A stretch of DNA of 64,000 nucleotides from Phycisphaerae bacterium (GTDB lineage Bacteria > Planctomycetota > Phycisphaerae > Sedimentisphaerales > Anaerobacaceae), in assembly GCA_012744475.1 (NCBI GenBank), contig JAAYBV010000067.1:1-64000 (forward strand). The letters are read 5' to 3'. Below are positions 43,943-53,296 of this stretch, in pieces. The stretch's first letter is position 1. The number at the start of each line of letters is the position of its first letter. The notes beneath the pieces are model-generated. The model was not told the DNA's origin, searched no databases, and saw only the letters and a list, made by a program, of their open reading frames with translations. A program made the position numbers and the translations under genes.

Positions 43943-45283
43943 ATGACGACCATGGCCAATCACACCGTCACGACCCTTCTGACAGCCGTATTGCTTCAAA
44001 TATCCGTCGCGCAGCTCTCTGCGGCTGCGCCGGAGTTCACGGCATTCAACGATAATGGAGGCTGGTGCTGGTTCCAGGATGAACGCGCAATCGTGTCTGG
44101 CGACAGGCTCGTCTTCGCCTCGGTTGCCAATACCCTCGGAGCGGACGGCGTACGTCGGGGCGGCAATATCGAAGTGACCGCCGTCGACCTGACCGGCAAA
44201 GTGCCGAGCGTCACCACGGTGCTTCACGCCCAACTGCAAAACGACGACCACGCCGCCCCTGCCTTGCTGGTGCTGGACGACGGACGCATCCTGGCCATGT
44301 ACTGCCGGCACGGTTCCGATCAGCTCATTCGCTTTCGGATTTCGGTCCATCCGGGCGACGCGACATCATGGCAGCCGGAAAGACATTTCCCGCGCGAAGC
44401 ATCCGTGACCTACTCGAATCTCCTCCTGCTCCGCAACGGAGCAGGCGGCAACACTCAGATCTGTAACTTCTATCGTGGCGAGCACTGGAACCCCAACTGG
44501 CTCACCTCGGATGACAGGGGACAGACCTGGCGATACGGCGGTCGGCTGATCGCCTTCGACGGCCGGCCCTACGTCAAGTATGCCTCCAACGGCCTCGACA
44601 CGATTCACTTCGTCACGACCGAGCACCACCCGCATAACTACGCCAACAGCCTCTACCACGGCTATACGAAGGCCGGCTCGCTCTATCGTTCGGATGGGAC
44701 TCTCATCTGCGATGCGAACGACGACCCGATCGAGCCGGCGCAGGCGACGACGGTCTTCGCGGGCGATGTGAACCACGTCGCGTGGCCCTGCGACATGCAT
44801 CTGGACGCCTCCGGAAATCCGTGCATCGTCTACAGCGTCCAGAAACAACTGGACCCAAATCACATTCGCTATCGCTACGCGCGATGGGACGCGCACATCT
44901 GGGACGATCACTTCCTCGCCCACGCCGGCACGGCGCTCGATGCCGGCGAGGAGCATTACTCGGGCCTGGCTGCTCTCGATCCGGCCGACCCCAACCGGCT
45001 CTACATCTCGACCGATGCCGATCCGGTCACGGGCGAACCTCTGCTCAGCCGCAGCGACAATCGACGTCATTACGAAATCTTCGAAGGCCGAACGGAGGAT
45101 CGCGGCGCCACGTGGAGCTGGACACCGATCACCCGCGACTCGACCGCGGACAACATCCGTCCGATCGTGCCGGCCCGAGAAGGTGGCCCGAGCGTCCTGC
45201 TGTGGCTGCGCGGAACCTACACGAGCTACACGAAGTACGATCTCGACGTTGTCGGAATCATCAGGCCAACAGAGCCACTGTAA
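43943..45283 (+). CDS. Secreted BNR-repeat (sialidase-like propeller) protein
   Basis: A 446-aa exported protein, signal peptide about 1-28. The mature N-terminus NDNGGWCWFQDERAI and the following DDHAAPALLVLDDGRIL and NLLLLRNGAGG-type blades match the BNR_4 propeller family, which includes some polysaccharide lyases. Asp-box-like motifs are SDDRGQTWR and TEDRGATWSW. It could bind or cleave an acidic polysaccharide; the catalytic residues are not assigned. The ATG at 43943 is one of three close in-frame starts (43934 GTG, 43952 ATG). Confidence 0.75.
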   Translation: MTTMANHTVTTLLTAVLLQISVAQLSAAAPEFTAFNDNGGWCWFQDERAIVSGDRLVFASVANTLGADGVRRGGNIEVTAVDLTGKVPSVTTVLHAQLQNDDHAAPALLVLDDGRILAMYCRHGSDQLIRFRISVHPGDATSWQPERHFPREASVTYSNLLLLRNGAGGNTQICNFYRGEHWNPNWLTSDDRGQTWRYGGRLIAFDGRPYVKYASNGLDTIHFVTTEHHPHNYANSLYHGYTKAGSLYRSDGTLICDANDDPIEPAQATTVFAGDVNHVAWPCDMHLDASGNPCIVYSVQKQLDPNHIRYRYARWDAHIWDDHFLAHAGTALDAGEEHYSGLAALDPADPNRLYISTDADPVTGEPLLSRSDNRRHYEIFEGRTEDRGATWSWTPITRDSTADNIRPIVPAREGGPSVLLWLRGTYTSYTKYDLDVVGIIRPTEPL

Positions 45284-45370
45284 AACAGTTGGCTTGCGAC
45301 GAGTAGAACGTGTACCATGTCCCGCGTGAAGGATCGCAGATCGAGGTCGAAACGCAAAGAGGGTCGGATC

Positions 45371-46447
45371 ATGCCGTCGAAACGATGGATCACCACAATG
45401 TCCTTCCTTGTGGCAGCGATGTGGCTTGTCGCGAGCTGCAACACGCCTTCGGGCGACATGCCGAAGGCCAGGTTCGAGAGAACGATTGAATTGGAGCAGG
45501 CGCTTGGGTCCGGGTCGGCCTTGGCGGTCTCGACGACCAGCGGCTCGATCGAGGTGGCCGGCCAGGAGACGGACCGCGTCCACGTCGTCGCCACCGTCGT
45601 GGCCCGCGCCGCAACCAAGGAACAGGCCCGCGACCTCGCCGAGCAGGTCAGCCTTCGGTTGGAGCAGACCGCCGACGGACTGGGGATCAGGATCGACAAG
45701 CCCGATCCTGCAAGGCGGCGGTTCATCAGCATCAGCTACGAGGTCACGGTGCCCAGGCAGACCGGAATCGACTGCTCCAGCGCCTCCGGCTCGGTCAATT
45801 TGGCCGACCTGACCGGCGAGGTCAGCGCGCGGACGGCCAGCGGCTCCGTCGAGGCGACTGGAATCGCCGGCACGATTCACCTGCATTCCTCCAGCGGCTC
45901 GATCACCTGCGACCGGGTCGACAGCGCAGAGGTCCATCTCGAAAGCGCCAGCGGCGCGGTTCGCCTGACCAACGGCTCGGCTCTGCGGGTCTGTCAGTTG
46001 CTTGCCGCCTCCGGGCCCGTAACCGCACGGCGCATCGAAGCCGATTCTCTCCGGATGGCCTCGTCCAGCTCGCGCGTGACCCTCAACGACGCACAGGCGG
46101 AGGCGATCAACCTCCACGCCGGCAGCGGCTCCGTCACCGCCGGCCAGGTCTCCTGTGAACGGCTCCAGGCCGAATCGACCAGCGGAGATATCTCGGTGGC
46201 ATTCCGCCCCGATGCCCCGGGCGACGTCGCCGCCAACGTGAAATCCAGCACGGGCAGCGTCCGCGTCGTTGTGCCCCGGGATTTCGCCGGCCAAGTCGAC
46301 CTGCGGGCCAGCAGCGGCACTGTCCGCATGAGCAAGCCCGTCGCAGTGACCAGCAAGCCGGGCAGGAACTACGTCCGCGGGACAGTCGGCGACGGTGCCG
46401 GAAGCCTTCTCGTCCGCTCCGGCAGCGGCGCCATTCGCATAAGATAG
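45371..46447 (+). CDS. DUF4097-like beta-helical lipoprotein
   Basis: A 358-aa predicted lipoprotein (lipobox VASC, residues ~17-20). The body consists of short repeated units ending SGS, e.g. TTSGSIEVAG, ASGSVNLADLTG, TASGSVEATGIAG and SGSITCDRVDS, which build a beta-helix as in DUF4097 putative adhesins. GAGGG lies upstream of the ATG at 45371. It follows the BNR gene by 87 bp in the same direction, so they may be co-transcribed. A structural surface role is likely. Confidence 0.75.
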   Translation: MPSKRWITTMSFLVAAMWLVASCNTPSGDMPKARFERTIELEQALGSGSALAVSTTSGSIEVAGQETDRVHVVATVVARAATKEQARDLAEQVSLRLEQTADGLGIRIDKPDPARRRFISISYEVTVPRQTGIDCSSASGSVNLADLTGEVSARTASGSVEATGIAGTIHLHSSSGSITCDRVDSAEVHLESASGAVRLTNGSALRVCQLLAASGPVTARRIEADSLRMASSSSRVTLNDAQAEAINLHAGSGSVTAGQVSCERLQAESTSGDISVAFRPDAPGDVAANVKSSTGSVRVVVPRDFAGQVDLRASSGTVRMSKPVAVTSKPGRNYVRGTVGDGAGSLLVRSGSGAIRIR

Positions 46448-46488
46448 ACCGAATACGCAGCCTTCAAGACAGCTCTGGAGAGACGACT

Positions 46489-47472
46489 ATGACCAATCCA
46501 GGAAGAGAATCATCGGCGACCTTCTCGCGACGTGCCTTCTGCCGGTCGGCCGTCGCCGCCGCAGCCCTCGGCGTAGTGAGCGTCCCGGCTCAGGCGTCTC
46601 AGAACAACGCCAAGATCAGGTTCTACAAGAACCTCGGGCACGGTCATATCGGCGTCCGCGCCGATCAGCGACAGGCACTGGAGTACGCGGTGAAGTTCGG
46701 ATTCGACGGGATCACGCCGAACCCGAGCGAATTCGAGAACCGTTCCAGCTCCGAGATTCGCGAATGGGTCGATACGATGAAGAGCAAGGGCGTTCGCTAC
46801 GGCGCCGCCGGATTGTCCGTTGAGTTCCGTCGGGACCAGGACAGCTTCCAACGTGGCATGGAAAAGCTGCCCAAGGAAGCGTCTATCCTGCAACAGCTCG
46901 GCGTCACACGCGTGGCGACCTGGATCATGCCCGGCCACGGCGAGTTGACCTATCTGGAGAACTTCGAGCAGCACAAGACGCGGCTATCTGAAGCAGCCAA
47001 GGTACTGAATGACCACGGCCTCCGCCTGGGCCTGGAATTCGTCGGTCCGCGCACCAGCCGGGCGAGAAACCGCTTCCCCTTCATCTGCGCGCAGCGTGAC
47101 ATGATGGAGCTGGTGGACGCCATCGGCACGCCCAACGTCGGGCTATTGATGGACAGTTGGCACTGGTACACTTCGCACGGGACCGTGGAGGAACTGCTGA
47201 CCCTGTCGAACAGGGACATCGTTCACGTCCACGTCAACGACGCCCCGGCCGGTGTCCCGGTCGACCAGCAGGTGGACAACCGGCGGGCGCTCCCGGCGGC
47301 CACCGGCGTGATCGACATGAAGGGATTCATCAACGCCCTGGTCACCATCGGCTACGATGGCCCCATCGAATGCGAACCGTTCGACCAGCAGTTGCGCCAG
47401 ATGGATGCCGAGGCGGCCCTACAGAAGACCTCCGACGCCCTGAAGCGCATCTGGGCCCTGATCGACGCCTGA
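46489..47472 (+). CDS. Tat-exported sugar-phosphate isomerase/epimerase-like TIM barrel
   Basis: A 327-aa protein with Tat signal TFSRRAFCRSAVAAAALGVV. It is of the AP-endonuclease-2/xylose-isomerase-like TIM-barrel family. Likely metal ligands are in GLEFVGP (Glu), LLMDSWHWYTS (Asp, His), VHVNDAPAG (His, Asp) and PIECEPFD (Glu). Such proteins isomerise or cleave keto-sugars. GGAGAG precedes the ATG. Neighbouring exported proteins suggest it handles an extracellular sugar, but the reaction is undetermined. Confidence 0.8.
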   Translation: MTNPGRESSATFSRRAFCRSAVAAAALGVVSVPAQASQNNAKIRFYKNLGHGHIGVRADQRQALEYAVKFGFDGITPNPSEFENRSSSEIREWVDTMKSKGVRYGAAGLSVEFRRDQDSFQRGMEKLPKEASILQQLGVTRVATWIMPGHGELTYLENFEQHKTRLSEAAKVLNDHGLRLGLEFVGPRTSRARNRFPFICAQRDMMELVDAIGTPNVGLLMDSWHWYTSHGTVEELLTLSNRDIVHVHVNDAPAGVPVDQQVDNRRALPAATGVIDMKGFINALVTIGYDGPIECEPFDQQLRQMDAEAALQKTSDALKRIWALIDA

Positions 47473-47519
47473 TCGCATCGGACCACAGCGAAACAACGGC
47501 CGCTGGCCTGGCACCCCAT

Positions 47520-48326
47520 CTAAAAGACCGGGACTTCGCCGCCGGCGGGCCAGCTCAGAACAAAGCTGTTGTGCGGGGGTACGTCGGCCGGATAGGCCGA
47601 GGCATTCTCGACGTGGCCGTCTACGAAACTCGCATTGACGACCCCTTGGTTGAGATCGCCCTGGGGGGCCATATGGAAAGTACCGAGACTGTCGGCCGCA
47701 TTGTCCGGCCTGGCACGCGTGTTGTTGTCGTTGATCCCGGCGACGTTCAGCTCTGGAATCACCCAGGGATTCTCCTCCGCGAAGTAGAATACCTTCGAAG
47801 GATTCTTCACCATGGTCTCTTTCTTGAATTTGCTGATGCCCGCCTTGAACTGGGCCGGCACAGAGTCCCAGGCGTCGCCGTTGAGATGAGAGTTCATCGT
47901 ATAGCTATACTGCGGCTCAAGGGGAATGCTGCACTTGGTACCGTTATCGTAGGTACCACCGCAGCCATGCGATCGAGCTATGACGTCAAAATCGGGACAC
48001 AGGTGAATGCCCAGCCCTTTGAGATACGGCCACATGCAGCCGGCCAGTTCCGGGTGCAGATCGAGATTGGTGCTGGCATCGTGCCAGTTGTGGTTGACGC
48101 CGCCCTTGTTGTAGAGCCACGTAAACGAATAGGGGAAATCGTAGTCCCAATCGTTGGAATACAGCTTGGCGGCCACGGCGTACTGACGCAGATTGGACTT
48201 GCACCTCATCATGCGCGCCTGTCGTCTGGCCCTGCCCAGCGCAGGCATCAGAATGCCCATCAGCACCGCGATCACTGCAATAACGACCAATAGTTCAATA
48301 AGTGTGAACCCCGCTTTTCGCTTCAT
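47520..48326 (-). CDS. DUF1559-type prepilin with C-terminal DGH motif
   Basis: A 268-aa prepilin: leader MKRKAG, then [20 protein letters not shown] with Glu at +5. It continues [20 protein letters not shown], the planctomycete type II secretion/DUF1559 signature, and ends with [11 protein letters not shown], the H-X9-DG-like end. AAGGAG eight bases upstream fixes the ATG at 48326. Many paralogues usually occur per planctomycete genome. It would be processed by a prepilin peptidase and is a candidate major subunit for a pseudopilus, but lies far from the pil operon. Confidence 0.9.
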   Translation of the reverse strand: MKRKAGFTLIELLVVIAVIAVLMGILMPALGRARRQARMMRCKSNLRQYAVAAKLYSNDWDYDFPYSFTWLYNKGGVNHNWHDASTNLDLHPELAGCMWPYLKGLGIHLCPDFDVIARSHGCGGTYDNGTKCSIPLEPQYSYTMNSHLNGDAWDSVPAQFKAGISKFKKETMVKNPSKVFYFAEENPWVIPELNVAGINDNNTRARPDNAADSLGTFHMAPQGDLNQGVVNASFVDGHVENASAYPADVPPHNSFVLSWPAGGEVPVF

Positions 48327-48601
48327 GATGGCACTCCTTATCGTGACCATAGCATTGCCGTTCGAGATCAAAGATGCACACCAGACCGCCTGTGTTCCCA
48401 GATATAACCTAAATTATCCGCCTTTTCTGCGGACATGTCAAGGCCATTCCAACGTACGGTACGGCGTATTTGCCAGATCTGCCGCCTGGGGGCACGAAGT
48501 GGTCGCAAGCCCCCCAAAAAGGGCAGATCGCCCGAAATCTTCACTGGCCTGCAGCGACTAACCAGACAAGTGTGAAAAGACCCTATGAAGGAGTATTCGA
48601 T

Positions 48602-49267
48602 ATGAGCATGGACCATTCTCACATCACGGTACGGAAGCATTCGTTCCTGTCCAGCGCGGCCTTCGGCCTCAGCGCCATCGTCATCACGGTGGTGGTCAGC
48701 CTGACCGTCCTGGTGCTCTACGGGGTCCATTTGGCCAGCGAGAAGTCCGATCAGGTCATTTCCCTGGCCCAGGGGGCTATCCACGGCCTGCCCCAGTTCC
48801 GCCAGGCGCTGCCGCCGGCCCTGTCGGACATGCTCGACGACCGCCGGGACCCCGACTACTGCCGTGAGCTGGGCATCGACGCCAGGGTCGTTACCCGCCC
48901 CGGATCGCACGGACGGGCCCAAACCGCCGTCGAGATCACCAACAATGGCACAGAGGTCGTCTCGCTGCTGTCGCTCCGCGTAGTCCTGCTGGACGAGAAC
49001 GGGGGCCTGCTGACCGAATCCCAGGAGTGGGCGGCCACGCCCTTCGCCGCCGACCACGACTGGCGGGGCCCGATCATGCCCGGCTCGCGCCGGCGGTTCC
49101 TGTGCTCCGGCGGCCACCTGTACGACGTTGGCCCTCTGGACGAGATCAAGGCCGAGATCGAGATCACCGAGTTGCGGGTCTGGAACGGTCCGGAAACGCA
49201 GCAGGGCCTGCCTGGTGAACCGGCCGTGTCCGTTTCGGCCAGCGCCCTGCCGTCTGAAGCGAGATAG
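48602..49267 (+). CDS. Single-pass membrane protein with Ig-like exterior
   Basis: A 221-aa protein: N-terminal cytoplasmic stretch, transmembrane segment (GLSAIVITVVVSLTVLVLY) and an exterior region of about 170 residues. The latter resembles an FxLYD/DUF3426-like beta-sandwich, with the pattern AQTAVEITNNGTEVVSLLSL and VVLLDENGGLL. No catalytic residues. AAGGAG lies eight bases before the ATG at 48602. An unrelated frame upstream is spurious. Function unknown. Confidence 0.6.
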   Translation: MSMDHSHITVRKHSFLSSAAFGLSAIVITVVVSLTVLVLYGVHLASEKSDQVISLAQGAIHGLPQFRQALPPALSDMLDDRRDPDYCRELGIDARVVTRPGSHGRAQTAVEITNNGTEVVSLLSLRVVLLDENGGLLTESQEWAATPFAADHDWRGPIMPGSRRRFLCSGGHLYDVGPLDEIKAEIEITELRVWNGPETQQGLPGEPAVSVSASALPSEAR

Positions 49268-49451
49268 ACAGCAGCGACCGTGCCGCTGGGCGAAACAACC
49301 TGGATTCGCGATTTGGCGGTATTTTTCACTCATCCGACCCCTGATTCCTGCCGATACTGCCGGACAGCAGGCGGACTATGCCCTGGCGATCCAGGGCGGC
49401 CGCGTTCGAGGATAGAGGGCCGCAGATTCGGCCCCAGGAGAAGGGTGAAAG

Positions 49452-50339
49452 ATGACCAGACACATCGGTACCAGGACTATCCACATCGCGTTCGTCGTTC
49501 TCACGCTGATTCTTATCGCCGTCGGCGCATCGTGCGTCGAGAAAAAGGCGGCAAACACCTCCGCAGACCCGTTGAGCCTGTGCGTGGTATTTGAGAACAA
49601 CGACGCGCTCGACCCGGACGTGGAAACCGAATTCGAAGCTACCTATGCCGATTACGCCCACCTGTTGGGCGAGACCCTCGGCCCGGAACACATCCTGCGC
49701 CACCGATGCCAGCACCTCGACTCACTGGACCAGGTGCAGCAGCACTATATCGAGACCTCGATCCAGGAGTTGCCGGAACTGGTCAAGGACACATTCGCGC
49801 CCGACTGGAACACTTGGGCCGAATGGCAAGTCTTCAGCGAGAAGTACCGCCAAGGCGACGAGTTGTGGTATTTCGCCTGTCCACGCTCGCCGGCTGGCAG
49901 ACACAACCTCGCACGCGGGTACGTGATCACCCGCGACGGCAGGCTCGCCGCGATGATCCTGAATCGGACGGTGACCTTCCACGCCAGCTACGCCGACTAT
50001 GAATCGCTGCTGCGTGGCGTGGCGACGGAAGAGAAGATCATGGCCTGGAAACGGCTTGCCTTGAAGTCTCCTGAAGAGCTCCGGCAGCACTACTGCTCTC
50101 ACTTCGGTCCGGATTCGTCTCGCATCCTTCTGGAAGAGCAATGCAGCCTGGACGAGGCGGGCATCGGACGCACGAAATGGGACCACTGGCACGTATTCGG
50201 ACGCAAGTATGGCGACGGCGATCAACTGTGGTATTTCGAGTCGCCAGCCGAGACCTGGAACGGCCCGCACGGACGCTGCGGCTACCTGATCACGCGCAAC
50301 GGCCGTCTCCACGCAATTCTCGTGGTGGCCATCAGTTGA
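49452..50339 (+). CDS. Lipoprotein with an internally duplicated, unassigned domain
   Basis: A 295-aa predicted lipoprotein (VGASC lipobox). Two copies of one module occur: residues about 45-165 and 175-295, each with a (Y/W)ADYxxLLxG-type start and a conserved end W-x2-W-x-V-F-x2-K-Y-x2-GD-x-LWYF, then RGYVITRDGRLAAM or CGYLITRNGRLHAI. I do not recognise the domain. The GGAGAAGGG upstream suits translation. It lies between a membrane protein and the mini-prepilin. Confidence 0.7.
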   Translation: MTRHIGTRTIHIAFVVLTLILIAVGASCVEKKAANTSADPLSLCVVFENNDALDPDVETEFEATYADYAHLLGETLGPEHILRHRCQHLDSLDQVQQHYIETSIQELPELVKDTFAPDWNTWAEWQVFSEKYRQGDELWYFACPRSPAGRHNLARGYVITRDGRLAAMILNRTVTFHASYADYESLLRGVATEEKIMAWKRLALKSPEELRQHYCSHFGPDSSRILLEEQCSLDEAGIGRTKWDHWHVFGRKYGDGDQLWYFESPAETWNGPHGRCGYLITRNGRLHAILVVAIS

Positions 50340-50491
50340 ACGCGTCCACCGGCACAGCGCACAAAGACGCTGTCCGCCGGACAGAGGATTTCCGTCCGGC
50401 AACCCGTAAACGAAACAGCGGATCTGCTTCAGTGGCTTGCGTTTCGTGTCGATAGAACCGGCATGGAAATCGGGCTTCGAAGGAGGGCCAG

Positions 50492-50590
50492 ATGACGGAG
50501 AGAGCCGGAGGCATTTCGGCAATCGAACTGGCGATTGTCCTGCTGATTCTCGCGGCGGCAGCGCTCTCAGGGCCAGCCCCCGCATTCTGA
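50492..50590 (+). CDS. 32-aa prepilin-like peptide
   Basis: A short frame with a strong site, AAGGAGGG (50480-50487), four bases before the ATG. The peptide has basic leader MTERAGG, then ISAIELAIVLLILAAAALSG and ends within six more residues. G at -1 and E at +5 fit a type IV prepilin signal exactly, and a hydrophobic helix follows, but there is no globular domain. It could be a mini-pilin, a decoy substrate or the stump of a lost pilin gene. Confidence 0.5.
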   Translation: MTERAGGISAIELAIVLLILAAAALSGPAPAF

Positions 50591-50638
50591 CGGCCCGGTT
50601 CCGGCTGGAAACGCCAGATTTTTTTGCCGAAAATGCAC

Positions 50639-50667
50639 TTGCCAGGGAGAAACCTCGCTACTATACT
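50639..50667 (+). promoter_or_regulatory. tRNA-Gly promoter
   Basis: TTGCCA (50639-50644) and TATACT (50662-50667) are spaced by 17 nt, and the tRNA starts 14 nt after the -10. Confidence 0.6.
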
Positions 50668-50681
50668 CTACTCGTTATATC

Positions 50682-50753
50682 GCGGGCGTAGCTCAGTGGT
50701 AGAGCGTCACGTTGCCAACGTGAATGTCGTGAGTTCAAGTCTCATCGCCCGCT
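50682..50753 (+). tRNA. tRNA-Gly(GCC)
   Basis: A 72-nt tRNA with acceptor GCGGGCG/CGCCCGC, D-loop TAGCTCAGTGG, anticodon stem-loop TCACG-TTGCCAA-CGTGA (GCC at 50714-50716) and T-loop GTTCAAGTC. Discriminator T, no CCA encoded. A T-tract follows. Confidence 0.97.
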
Positions 50754-50914
50754 TTTTGGGGCGTTTTTCCCATGGATGGGACCCTTCAGACGCGCGTTCG
50801 CGTCGGGGAACCATATAGTATCGGCGAGTTACCGGCTAACGGGTAGTTTGGCGTTGGTCGCCGATATGCTAAGCCTGGTCGCCTGTGGCGGCCGGGCCGG
50901 ACATGGCATCATCG

Positions 50915-50948
50915 GGCTAAGGGAGGTGTTTTCCCTGAGGCCTTTTTT
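50915..50948 (+). terminator. Rho-independent terminator in the tig leader
   Basis: GGCTAAGGGA (50915-50924) pairs with TCCCTGAGGCC (50932-50942) with one bulge and one mismatch, followed by TTTTTT (50943-50948). It lies 47 bp before the trigger factor start, between tRNA-Gly and tig, and could end a tRNA-downstream transcript or act as an attenuator. Confidence 0.65.
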
Positions 50949-50995
50949 GTTTATGGGAATCAAGCAGAACTCACCATCTGTCTGGGAGCACTACG

Positions 50996-52528
50996 ATGGA
51001 GGAAGAAACGAAGGACTCGACCGCTTCGACGAACCAGGAGCAGGAGAAGCCGCCTCGCACCGCCAGAAACATCGTAACGGTTGAGGACGCCGGGCCCTGC
51101 AAGAAGAAGGTAGTCATCGAGGTCCCCGAAGAGAGCATCAAGGAAGCCATCGACGAGCAGTACAAGGAGTTGAGCCGCGAGGCGGTGCTGCCGGGCTTCC
51201 GCAAGGGTCGGGCCCCCCGCCGTCTTCTGGAAAAACGCTTCGGCAAAGAGACGAACGAGCAGATCAAGCTCAAGCTCCTGGCGGAAGCCAGCGAAGCAGC
51301 CATCAAGGACAAAGAGCTGGACATCCTGGGCGATCCCGATATCGACTTCGAGAAGGTCGAACTTCCGGCGGCCGGGGCGATGAAATTCGAGTTCGAGGCT
51401 GAAGTCCGGCCGGAGTTCGAACTGCCCAAACTTGAGAAGATCCCGGTCAAGCGGGACAAGCTGGCGGTCACCGAGGAGCAGATCGACCGCGAAATCGAGC
51501 AGTTACGTCGCTGGTCCGGCGTCTGGACCCCACGTGAGGGCGGCCAGGTCGAACTCGACGACCAGATTATTGCCGACGTGCTGCTGCGGCCCGAGCTGAC
51601 CGAGGAAGAGAAAGCCAAACAGGCGGAAGCGGCCGAGAAGGCGGAAAAGGGCGAAGAGCCGGAAGAGGGCCAGACCCTCGAAGCGGAAACCAAGCTGGAC
51701 AACACCGAGGTCTACGTCCGTGCCAGCGGTTTTGTCGGGGCCGTCCCGGTCGAGAAGCTCGACGAGCTGCTCGTCGGCGCCAAGATCACCGACATCAAGA
51801 CAACGACTGTCGAGGTCCCCAAGACCTACTTCCGGGAGGAATATCGGGGCCGCAAGGTCGATGTCTCCATTGAGGTCAAGGAGATCAAGTACCTCAAGCC
51901 GGCTGAGATCAACGAGCAATTCCTCCAGCGCTACAACGTCGAGAGCGAGGCGGATCTGCGCGAACGCGTCCGGGACAACCTGCAAGAGCGGCAGGAAGAC
52001 CGCGTCCGCAACGACATGAGCGAGCAGATCTACCAGTACCTGCTGGGCAACACCAGTTTCGACCTGCCGCTGGACATCGTGGCTCGGCAGGCCGGCACGA
52101 TCCTGCAGCGACAGTACATCAACCTCCTCCAGCGAGGCTTGTCCCGCCAGCAAATCGAGGAGCAGATGGAACAACTCCGTGCCGGCAGCGAAGAGCAGGC
52201 CAAGGAGCAGCTCAAGACCTTCTTCATCATGGACAAAGTGGCCGATAAACTCGAAATCGAGGTCACCGAGGAAGAGATTAACGGGCATATCGCTCAGATT
52301 GCCATCCAGCGCGGGCAGCGGCCGGAGAAGATGAAGGAGCAGATGGAGCGGGACGGCTCCCTGGCCCAGTTCCGGATGGACGTTCGGCAGAACAAATGTA
52401 TAAACAGACTCCTCGAAACAGCCGATATCACGGAACAAGAGTCTCCAGGGGCAGAAGCCAAGCCCAAGAGGACCAGAAAGACCGCCAAGAAATCGGCGGA
52501 GGATAAGGCTGAGAAGAAGGATCAGTAG
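50996..52528 (+). CDS. tig: Trigger factor
   Basis: A 510-aa ribosome-associated chaperone and peptidyl-prolyl isomerase. The ribosome-binding signature is LPGFRKGRAPRRLLEKRFG near 63-81. The C-terminal domain is followed by a Lys-rich tail (KPKRTRKTAKKSAEDKAEKK). It is longer than the usual 430-450 aa, mainly because of an acidic insert at about 200-230 (EEEKAKQAEAAEKAEKGEEP) in place of the compact FKBP-like PPIase domain sequence, and the tail. GGGAG precedes the ATG. clpP follows 11 bp later, in the classic tig-clpP order but without clpX. Confidence 0.95.
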   Translation: MEEETKDSTASTNQEQEKPPRTARNIVTVEDAGPCKKKVVIEVPEESIKEAIDEQYKELSREAVLPGFRKGRAPRRLLEKRFGKETNEQIKLKLLAEASEAAIKDKELDILGDPDIDFEKVELPAAGAMKFEFEAEVRPEFELPKLEKIPVKRDKLAVTEEQIDREIEQLRRWSGVWTPREGGQVELDDQIIADVLLRPELTEEEKAKQAEAAEKAEKGEEPEEGQTLEAETKLDNTEVYVRASGFVGAVPVEKLDELLVGAKITDIKTTTVEVPKTYFREEYRGRKVDVSIEVKEIKYLKPAEINEQFLQRYNVESEADLRERVRDNLQERQEDRVRNDMSEQIYQYLLGNTSFDLPLDIVARQAGTILQRQYINLLQRGLSRQQIEEQMEQLRAGSEEQAKEQLKTFFIMDKVADKLEIEVTEEEINGHIAQIAIQRGQRPEKMKEQMERDGSLAQFRMDVRQNKCINRLLETADITEQESPGAEAKPKRTRKTAKKSAEDKAEKKDQ

Positions 52529-52539
52529 AGAGGTATCGC

Positions 52540-53247
52540 ATGTCCTTAGAACACCCGGTGCGGGTCATCGACAGCTACAACGACGCGTACAGCCAGTACG
52601 GCGGCGGCCAATATCAGCGGTTTCGCCAGATGAGTCTGGACGACATGCTGCTGGAGAACCGGATCGTGTTTCTCATCGGCGAGATCAACTATGCCCGGGC
52701 GGCCGAAGTCATCATGAAGATGCTGTACCTGGACAATCTCAAGCGGGGACGTGAGATCAGTCTCTATATCAACTCCCCGGGCGGGACGGTCGACGACACG
52801 ATGGCGATCTACGACACGATCCGATTCGTGGGCTCGCCGGTGGCGACGTACTGCATCGGCCGGGCCCAGTCGGGCGGCGCGCTGATCCTCGCGGCCGGGA
52901 CCAAGGGCAGCCGCTACGCCCTGCCCCATGCCAAGATCATGCTTCACCAGCCCTGGGGCGGCGTCACAGGGCAGGCTTCGGACATCAAGATCCAGGCCGA
53001 GGAGATCCTGAAGTCCAAGAGGGTGCTCGCGGAAATCTTCGCCAAGCATACCGGCCAGCCTGTCGCAAAGATCACTGAGGAGACCGAGCGCGACCGCTAC
53101 ATGAGCGCGCAGGAAGCCAAGGACTATGGCCTGATCGATGAAGTGCTCCAGGAAGACCAGAAGAAAGACCAGCCTGCGAGTGCCGAGGACAAGGGCGCCA
53201 AGGACGAGCATAAGACAGACACGACGTCGTCGGATAACAAGGGCTGA
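52540..53247 (+). CDS. clpP: ATP-dependent Clp protease proteolytic subunit 1
   Basis: A 235-aa serine peptidase subunit. The nucleophile Ser is in [14 protein letters not shown] (usual form AASMG or AQSAA), His in [13 protein letters not shown], and Asp in [12 protein letters not shown]. It forms two-ring tetradecamers that degrade unfolded substrates delivered by ClpX or ClpA. A ~35-residue charged Lys/Asp-rich tail ([20 protein letters not shown]) is unusual for ClpP. Close spacing (11 bp to tig, 49 bp to the second clpP) indicates an operon. Confidence 0.95.
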   Translation: MSLEHPVRVIDSYNDAYSQYGGGQYQRFRQMSLDDMLLENRIVFLIGEINYARAAEVIMKMLYLDNLKRGREISLYINSPGGTVDDTMAIYDTIRFVGSPVATYCIGRAQSGGALILAAGTKGSRYALPHAKIMLHQPWGGVTGQASDIKIQAEEILKSKRVLAEIFAKHTGQPVAKITEETERDRYMSAQEAKDYGLIDEVLQEDQKKDQPASAEDKGAKDEHKTDTTSSDNKG

Positions 53248-53296
53248 TCGATTACCCCCTGTCCAGCCGACTCTGACCAGCGAAGGAAAGACACAG

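Noticed and set aside
44366-46294. 642-codon minus-strand frame across the BNR and DUF4097-like genes
   Set aside because: Spans two well-supported plus-strand genes and their gap; no start site or family similarity.
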